NCBI GenBank assembly: GCA_002367305.1
Contig: DFBG01000168.1
Span: 1-6,033 of the forward strand
DNA from: Actinobacteria bacterium UBA3086
GTDB lineage: Bacteria > Actinomycetota > Coriobacteriia > Anaerosomatales > UBA3086
DNA length: 6,033 nt
Reading direction: 5' to 3'
Under the pieces are notes generated by a model. That model had not been told where the DNA came from. It saw only the letters and a list, made by a program, of their open reading frames with translations, and made no database searches. Positions within the stretch are counted from its first letter, which is position 1. Every line of letters starts with the position of its first letter. Both the position numbers and the translations under genes were made by a program. Positions 1-4,053 of the stretch are shown one piece after another.

Positions 1-157
1 TAGCCGTGCAGGCGTCCTCGGCTACTCAAGAGCTCGAGCACGAACAGCTCGACTATTCCCTTGCGTGTCTGTGCAAGCCATCTCGCTAGTGGGTCCACGC
101 AACCTCATCTCCGCCGAAATCCATCAGCACCGCCCAAAGCCGGACCTGTGCTCAGCG

Positions 158-1522
158 TCACGCCAGCAACTCTCGCATCGCCGCTCTCCACACCTTTGGC
201 AGGCGCTCCTGTATCTTGTCCGGCCGACCCATGCTCTCGCCGATCATGCGTGTCACGAACGGACGAGCGACCTCCATGATGTCGATGTCCGGGTACAGCC
301 GACGAGCCACACCCTCGACAGTCGCAAGCGACTTCACGAGCAGGCCATAGCCACTAGGGATCGCAATGCCGTTTCGGCGCAACAACCCCAGGAACCCGAA
401 CCCGAAGTGGCGGAAGTCCGTGCTGCCACCGCCCATCGTCTTGTCGAGCAACTCACCCAGTTCGCGCCTGACCATCTCCACCTTGTGCGGCGGCACGACC
501 ACGCCAAGGTCCGCGGAGTAGCGCAGTGCGCGGTCGGCGTCGCGATACACGAAGCCCGCGAGCACCTGCGCGATGTCTCCACGCTCGGCGGGGGTGAGAT
601 GTCCCACGATGCCAAAGTCGAGATAGGCGATCCGGCTGTCGGGAGTCACGAACAGGTTGGATGGGTGCAGGTCGGCGTGATAGCGGCCGTAGAGCATCAC
701 CTGACGCATGAACGCGGTCGCACCGTGTACTGCAAGCGCGTGAGCGTCCACCCCCGCCAACTCCGCCTCGCTCAGTTCCGAGAGTCGCCAGCCGTACATG
801 CGCTCCATGGTGAGCACTTTGGGAGCAGCGTGGGTCCACACGATACGCGGCACCACGATCTTGGGGTCGGGCCTGAAATCAAAGGCGAACCTGTCGGCTA
901 CGCGGCCTTCCACGCGCAAGTCGAGCTCACGCTCCAGGGAAGCTGCGAACTCCTGAAGCGACGCGTCCACATCGATGCCTCGCAGAAGCCGCCGCACCAA
1001 CCTTTTCGACGCAAAGCGACGAGCTTCGGCGACGTCGGTTCGCAAAGCATCCGCTGTCCCGGGGCGAATCACCTTCACCACCACTTCGGCGCCGACGGGC
1101 AGCTCCTCGCCCCATACCGGTCGGTAGGCCTTGGCGAGAACAGCGGCATGCACCTGCGCCACCGATGCTGTGGCCAACGGCTTCTCTTCAATGGACTCAT
1201 ACAGGGATGAGATCGGTGCACCCAAACTCGCCTCGATGATGGGCTTGAGCTGTGCGAATGGGACGGGCGCGACGTTGTCCCGCAGGCACTCCATCTCGCG
1301 AGCCAGCTCGTCGCCGAACTCGTCAGGCCGTACGGAGATCATCTGTCCGAGCTTGATGAATGCGCCACCCAGCGTCTCGAACGCACGGCGCCACTCGGCC
1401 GCGAACGCCGCGCGCCTTGCCGACGCAGACGTGAGACCAAAACGAGAGCGAACGGTGCCGCGCACCCCGGCCGCAAGAAGCGTGCGCGTGATCTGTGTTG
1501 AACGCGCGGACATGGGAGTCAC
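158..1522 (-). CDS. AarF/UbiB/ABC1-family atypical protein kinase-like protein
   Basis: A 454-residue member of the UbiB/AarF/ABC1 family. These atypical kinase-fold ATPases support the synthesis or handling of isoprenoid quinones and other lipids, usually at the membrane. Visible signatures, in order: the KxGQ motif (K57-L-G-Q60, in GGAFIKLGQ), an alanine-rich loop replacing the P-loop followed by QVH (ATASVAQVH, 116-124), the ATP-binding lysine (VVVKVIRPG, K149), a glutamate region (EFAASLERELDL, about 190-201), the catalytic segment HADLHPSN (281-288) and the DFG motif (301-303). All key residues are present, so it is probably active. Many bacterial homologues have two C-terminal membrane helices. 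This one ends at about residue 454 with a charged, non-hydrophobic tail and shows no such helices. The GTG start makes a GTGA overlap with the stop of the upstream gene, implying translational coupling. An ATG three codons later (1511-1513) is an alternative start. The exact substrate cannot be read from the sequence. Confidence 0.93.
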   Translation of the reverse strand: MTPMSARSTQITRTLLAAGVRGTVRSRFGLTSASARRAAFAAEWRRAFETLGGAFIKLGQMISVRPDEFGDELAREMECLRDNVAPVPFAQLKPIIEASLGAPISSLYESIEEKPLATASVAQVHAAVLAKAYRPVWGEELPVGAEVVVKVIRPGTADALRTDVAEARRFASKRLVRRLLRGIDVDASLQEFAASLERELDLRVEGRVADRFAFDFRPDPKIVVPRIVWTHAAPKVLTMERMYGWRLSELSEAELAGVDAHALAVHGATAFMRQVMLYGRYHADLHPSNLFVTPDSRIAYLDFGIVGHLTPAERGDIAQVLAGFVYRDADRALRYSADLGVVVPPHKVEMVRRELGELLDKTMGGGSTDFRHFGFGFLGLLRRNGIAIPSGYGLLVKSLATVEGVARRLYPDIDIMEVARPFVTRMIGESMGRPDKIQERLPKVWRAAMRELLA

Positions 1523-1863
1523 GCCCCCGTGGGCACGACGTGCGCAGCGATGGCGTCGAGTGTCGTCTGCATCTGCTGCACGGCTGCACGCAGTTCGGCG
1601 ACTTCGAAGCGAACCTCCTCGAGGGCCTCATCCTGCGGATTCACTGCCTCTTCCAACTTCCCGGAGGCGATCTGCTCCTTGAGTCGCGCCTTCTCCTCCG
1701 CGACCATCGCCATGAATCCGTCAGTGAATGCATCCGCCCCACCGGACATGCCCTCACCCGCCACCGCACTGCCACGCTCGACCGACTGCACCATCAAATC
1801 GTCGGCCTGATCGTGCGTGAACATCCACAACGCAAAGAACTTCATCGGATCGAAATCCGCCAT
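1519..1863 (-). CDS. Small coiled-coil protein, phasin-like, coupled to the UbiB-family kinase
   Basis: A 114-residue acidic protein with no signal peptide or membrane segment. The N-terminus (about 1-25) is rich in aromatic and methionine residues (FDPMKFFALWMF). A Gly/Ala/Ser-rich linker follows at about 32-43. Residues 54-107 are a helix-forming heptad-like stretch rich in Glu, Lys, Leu and Ala (for example EEVRFEVAELRAAVQQMQ), very likely a coiled coil. The build resembles phasin-type or other small coiled-coil accessory proteins, but I do not recognise a specific family. The ATG has a GAGGGGG ribosome-binding-like stretch about 8-9 bases upstream. Its TGA stop overlaps the GTG start of the kinase gene, so the two are made from one message, probably in linked amounts. 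In E. coli the UbiB gene sits beside ubiJ, and ubiJ and UbiK encode coiled-coil accessory factors. A similar helper role here is inference only. Confidence 0.8.
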   Translation of the reverse strand: MADFDPMKFFALWMFTHDQADDLMVQSVERGSAVAGEGMSGGADAFTDGFMAMVAEEKARLKEQIASGKLEEAVNPQDEALEEVRFEVAELRAAVQQMQTTLDAIAAHVVPTGA

Positions 1864-1924
1864 ACCAACCGCCCCCTCGGCTCCAACTACTGTGTCGACG
1901 GCACTGGCTCATGCCGCTGATACG

Positions 1925-1953
1925 AGTATTACGCAATGTGTAATAACACACAA
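1925..1953 (-). promoter_or_regulatory. Candidate promoter of the coiled-coil/kinase unit
   Basis: Read on the minus strand, TTGTGT (1953-1948) and AATACT (1930-1925) are 17 bases apart. They fit -35 and -10 boxes only moderately (about 4 of 6 each). Transcription from here would leave a leader of about 55 bases before the ATG at 1863. The stretch is clearly more AT-rich than its surroundings, and the palindrome at 1927-1945 lies between and over these boxes. The box assignment is tentative. Confidence 0.3.
1927..1945. promoter_or_regulatory. 19-bp near-perfect palindrome, operator-like
   Basis: The sequence TATTACGCAATGTGTAATA pairs with itself at eight of nine arm positions around a central A; only G1933 against T1939 fails. 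An overlapping smaller inverted repeat, TGTGT-N4-ACACA, lies at 1937-1950. The site is just upstream of the coiled-coil/kinase unit and between its candidate -35 and -10 boxes. That position suits a dimeric repressor. No regulator gene is next to it, so the binding protein is unknown. Confidence 0.45.
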
Positions 1954-2000
1954 GACGTAACACATGGGAGCAGCCCGAAAGGACTGGTTGCCCAAGGATG

Positions 2001-2180
2001 CTCCTCGACCTTTGCACGCGCCCAAGGGGTCTTGTGCAGGAAGTTCGGCACCTAGGGAATGGTTGGATCGTTCTTGAGGCAGTTGATTCGGATGCGCTTG
2101 GCCAGTCCGTCCCCCCCATACTTGTCGACAAATTTGCGCAACATCATCTCAAGTGTGGCGACGTGAAGCGGATCTCTGGA
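2001..2180 (-). pseudogene. VF530/DUF2132-family gene relic, interrupted by TAG
   Basis: Reading down from 2180, the frame gives SRDPLHVATLEMMLRKF, then VDKYGGDGLAKRIRINC, then LKNDPTIP, a TAG stop at 2054-2052, and in the same frame VPNFLHKTPWARAKVEE. This follows the small VF530/DUF2132 family from memory: DPLHG(I/V)TLE, a YGW-type turn, RIRINCF.(N/S)DPS(I/V), and KSSLKFLR(K/R)TPWAR.KVE. The spacing across the stop is preserved, so this is a point nonsense change plus drift (K-S-S-L-K has become P-stop-V-P-N) rather than an indel. A second in-frame TAG at 2183-2181 sits directly before the conserved start, and no start codon or ribosome binding site is visible there. VF530 proteins are about 60-80 residues long, and the Vibrio fischeri member has been described as DNA-binding. 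The relic is most likely not expressed as a full protein. A shortened product from the double ATG at 2147-2142 to the TAG (31 residues) is possible but unlikely. Confidence 0.75.
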
Positions 2181-2256
2181 CTACTCCCTCGGAGATGCTA
2201 GCGCGTGCCACGTGGGCAAGTTTTACGATGATCACATGACTCCGACAGGAAGATGA

Positions 2257-2263
2257 GGAGGAG
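2257..2263 (+). promoter_or_regulatory. Strong ribosome binding site of the small frameshifted gene
   Basis: GGAGGAG ends two bases before the ATG at 2266, and its GGAGG core (2257-2261) is four bases from the start. This is a near-ideal Shine-Dalgarno sequence. It selects 2266 as the start and argues that the reading frame from there was a real gene, rather than the overlapping frame that begins at 2253. Confidence 0.7.
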
Positions 2264-2265
2264 TA

Positions 2266-2477
2266 ATGCGCGAGACAACCGAGTTCATGGGCTTCACCCT
2301 GGAAGACGACGTGTTGAAGACGCAGAGTGGCGATGTGCAACTCAGCCACCTCAAGAAGGCCAAGTTGGGGGAGCACTGCTTGGTTCCACAGCCCACAAGG
2401 AGGTGCCAGGTCCGCCCAAATACACGACGAAGTCTGTGCAGCAGGTGAACCGCGCAATGAAGAAACATCGGAAGTAA
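2266..2477 (+). pseudogene. Small hypothetical gene, apparently frameshifted at a G5 run
   Basis: From the ATG at 2266 the frame begins MRETTEFMGFTLEDDVLK and continues TQSGDVQLSHLKKAKLG. As it stands it ends at 2448 with an arginine- and cysteine-rich tail full of AGG, CGA and other poor codons. The adjacent frame instead carries natural-looking codons from the G run at 2367-2371 to a TAA at 2475-2477, giving GGALLGSTAHKEVPGPPK and then YTTKSVQQVNRAMKKHRK. Joining the two by a -1 shift (one missing G) gives a protein of about 71 residues with a basic C-terminus. Possible causes are a true one-base deletion, a sequencing error in the homopolymer, or translational slippage of tRNA-Gly on GGG; no classic slippery heptamer is present. 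There is no signal peptide or membrane segment, and I do not recognise the family. If read without a shift it is a 60-residue protein, 2266-2448. Confidence 0.5.
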
Positions 2478-2500
2478 ACGCCTGATCGTTCCTTGGCAGT

Positions 2501-2530
2501 TTGACCCGTTTTGGGGTTGCGCCTTATCCT
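2501..2530 (+). promoter_or_regulatory. Sigma-70/A-type promoter of the lipoprotein gene
   Basis: TTGACC (2501-2506, five of six to the -35 consensus) is followed after 18 bases by TATCCT (2525-2530, four of six to the -10 consensus). Transcription would start near 2537 and leave a leader of only about 20 bases. That leader contains AGGAGG (2545-2550), seven bases before the ATG. The spacing and position make this the best promoter candidate in the window. Confidence 0.55.
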
Positions 2531-2557
2531 TGCCCCTGAAACCTAGGAGGGTGTCTC

Positions 2558-3607
2558 ATGAATAGAACTTCGCCTTGGCGCACCATGGGGGTCATTGCGC
2601 TCGTTGCGACAACGATGCTTCTTTCTGGATGTGGGAACGATGCTCCGGATGTGGAAACACCCACTTTGCCCGAGGCGTCCACCGAGAGGGTGGTGGAGCC
2701 ATCCCCTGAGGCGATTCCCGATGCAGTCCGATGGCCACTCACGGGCCTACCGGCGGATGACTCCTCGGCAGTAGATGTACGCGCCGTCTCCGTCAAGGTC
2801 GAGAACTCTTTCGCGGCGTGGCCGCAGAGCAGTCTGCAGAGTGCCGACGTCGTCTACGAGACGCTCACCGAGGCCAACATCACGCGCTTCAACGCGATCT
2901 TCCAAAGTCAGGCTCCCGAGATCGTCGGCCCGGTCAGGAGCGCACGGCTCTCCGATATCTACCTCGTCCCTCAGTACGACGCATTTTTTGCACACGTCGG
3001 AGCAAGCAAGTCAGTACTCGCAGCCGTAAGGGGTGCGGACATAGATGACTTGGATCAGTTTTTCAACTCCGGCCCGTACTGGCGTTCAAGCGATCGCCAA
3101 GCGCCCCACAACATGTACACGCACATCGGCGAGCTCAGGGAGCTGGGACTAGACAAAGGCTTCGCCGACACCGCAGTGCTGCAACCATGGGCTTTCGACC
3201 TCTCAAGCCAGCCCACAGTCCCTACGGTCGTTGAGGTAACGATACCCTTCGGGGGCGGCAACGATGTGGTGTGGACGTACGACGAGACCTCCAACCGCTA
3301 CCTGCGCTCACAGAAGGGGCGCGTCCACGAGGACAGGGAGACCGGGGAGCAGTTGAGCACCCGCAACATGCTCGTTTTTTGGGCGCGTACGAGTTTCGTA
3401 CCGGGAAACACAACAAGGGACATCGTCTTGGACGGCTCGGGGCGGGCGACCCTGTTCAGGGATGGGACCCGCATCGACGCCACATGGTCCTCGCGCAACG
3501 ACGGTCCGCCGGAACTCAAGGCCGACGACGGGACCGTGGTCGAACTGGCTCCCGGAAACACATGGATAGAAGTGATCGCTACAGACATGGACATCACCGT
3601 CAGGTGA
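2558..3607 (+). CDS. YerB-type DUF3048 domain lipoprotein
   Basis: A 349-residue putative lipoprotein of the DUF3048/YerB family. The N-terminus has basic residues (R3, R8), a hydrophobic stretch and a lipobox LLSGC, with the modified cysteine at residue 25. It should therefore be exported, lipidated and held on the outer face of the cytoplasmic membrane. An acidic, Pro/Thr-rich spacer (about 26-57) follows. The N-terminal DUF3048 domain starts at about W59 (WPLTGLP) and contains SVKVENS (78-84), SADVVYETLTEANITRF (95-111) and GPVRSAR (124-130), the family's most recognisable segments. The second domain (about 220-345) contains VVWTYDETSNRYLRS and the N-M-L-V-F stretch. Length is normal for the family, and both domains are complete. 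The molecular function of the family is not established. The gene has its own promoter and an AGGAGG ribosome binding site, and a hairpin follows the stop codon, so it is probably transcribed alone. Confidence 0.93.
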   Translation: MNRTSPWRTMGVIALVATTMLLSGCGNDAPDVETPTLPEASTERVVEPSPEAIPDAVRWPLTGLPADDSSAVDVRAVSVKVENSFAAWPQSSLQSADVVYETLTEANITRFNAIFQSQAPEIVGPVRSARLSDIYLVPQYDAFFAHVGASKSVLAAVRGADIDDLDQFFNSGPYWRSSDRQAPHNMYTHIGELRELGLDKGFADTAVLQPWAFDLSSQPTVPTVVEVTIPFGGGNDVVWTYDETSNRYLRSQKGRVHEDRETGEQLSTRNMLVFWARTSFVPGNTTRDIVLDGSGRATLFRDGTRIDATWSSRNDGPPELKADDGTVVELAPGNTWIEVIATDMDITVR

Positions 3608-3627
3608 TCCGTGTTCGCACAACGAGA

Positions 3628-3659
3628 AGCCCCGGCCGCCTGACTCGGTGACCGGGGCT
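3628..3659. terminator. GC-rich hairpin, probably a bidirectional terminator
   Basis: AGCCCCGG (3628-3635) and CCGGGGCT (3652-3659) form a perfect 8-bp stem around a 16-base loop that can itself pair CCG with CGG. On the plus strand it lies 20 bases after the lipoprotein stop and is followed by a poor T tract. On the minus strand it lies 14 bases past the tRNA-Ser CCA end and is followed by TTCTCGTT. It could end both transcripts. The minus-strand position is typical of a tRNA terminator, which suggests it belonged to the original intact tRNA-Ser gene. Confidence 0.6.
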
Positions 3660-3673
3660 GCCTCATATCTTTG

Positions 3674-3734
3674 TGGCGGAGAGGGAGGGATTCGAACCCT
3701 CGAGACGGGGGATGCCCGCCTAACGGTTTTCGAG
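3674..3734 (-). tRNA. tRNA-Ser(CGA) 3' half only (partial; probable att site)
   Basis: The minus strand carries everything from the anticodon loop CTCGAAA (3734-3728, anticodon CGA at 3732-3730) to an encoded CCA (3676-3674). The 3' side of the anticodon stem ACCG is present, as is a long class II variable arm (GGCGGG paired with CCCGTC). The T arm GAGGG-TTCGAAT-CCCTC is perfect, and the acceptor strand CCTCTCC is followed by discriminator G. The T arm and variable arm pair properly, so the half is intact. The 5' half is missing: the bases before the anticodon loop (TCGCC in the minus sense) do not pair with ACCGT, and no GGAGAGG acceptor strand or D arm occurs in the next 320 bp. The fragment cannot form a tRNA. 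A break exactly at the anticodon loop matches the crossover region used by many tyrosine recombinases, so this is probably an attL/attR-type remnant. Confidence 0.85.
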
Positions 3735-4053
3735 GGCGATTATCGGTACGTATTCACGCAGGTGGAGCCGTGGGGTTCTTGGCATGACCTACGGGTCAGC
3801 CACGACGAAGGCGGCGCTGAACCTAGTGCGCGTCACGGGCGACATAGAGTTCTTCCAGTGCCCTGTATCGGTCCCAGTCGACTGCAGTCTAAATCTCGAA
3901 GACGGCATGATGGCGCAGTTTTTGATATATCGCTATATATCGCGAACACGATCAGAGCGAGCTGCGCGGAGACGGATTGTATGGTCGACTTCAAGCCCTT
4001 TGAGTCTGCCGTGTCAGGCAAGCCGACGCGCCTAGCCCACAAGGAAGGCCTAC
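3735..4053. other. Noncoding stretch between the tRNA half and the ABC transporter
   Basis: This stretch of about 320 bp holds no convincing gene. The short open frames here lack ribosome binding sites and recognisable protein features. Its notable content is the AT-rich palindrome at 3924-3941 and, at the right edge, the AAGGAAGG ribosome binding site (4041-4048) of the transporter gene. It probably contains the transporter's promoter, but I could not find a well-spaced -35/-10 pair: TTGATA at 3922-3927 has no matching -10 box downstream. No 5' half of the tRNA and no integrase gene are seen. Confidence 0.5.
3924..3941. promoter_or_regulatory. AT-rich palindrome and 10-bp-period repeat, operator-like
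   Basis: GATATAT-CGCT-ATATATC is a perfect inverted repeat with 7-bp arms. The same bases also form a direct repeat, ATATATCGC at 3925-3933 and again at 3935-3943, so copies fall one helical turn apart. It stands out from GC-rich surroundings, about 110 bp before the transporter start. Transcription factors of the PadR, TetR or GntR types often control such transporters through sites of this kind. No regulator gene is in the window, so the assignment is inference. It could instead include a TATATA -10 box. Confidence 0.45.

Noticed and set aside
3..89. Possible tail of a plus-strand gene ending at a TAG at 87-89
   Set aside because: Only 28 codons are visible, with no recognisable motif and mediocre codon use. 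It cannot be told from chance.
65..1210. Long plus-strand open frame of 381 codons
   Set aside because: It is antisense to the UbiB-family kinase, whose motifs are unmistakable on the other strand. It is histidine-rich with no domain features, as expected for the shadow of a GC-rich gene.
2149..2457. Minus-strand frame of 102 codons
   Set aside because: It overlaps the plus-strand gene with the strong ribosome binding site, and its end lies out of frame with the VF530 relic. No family features are seen.
3784..4035. Short plus-strand frame of 83 codons before the transporter
   Set aside because: There is no ribosome binding site before its ATG, and the composition is irregular. It spans the AT-rich palindrome.
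3735..4053. Group I intron splitting the tRNA-Ser at the anticodon loop
   Set aside because: The break position would fit, but no 5' tRNA half (GGAGAGG acceptor strand or D arm) is found in the next 320 bp, and no intron-core pairing was noticed.
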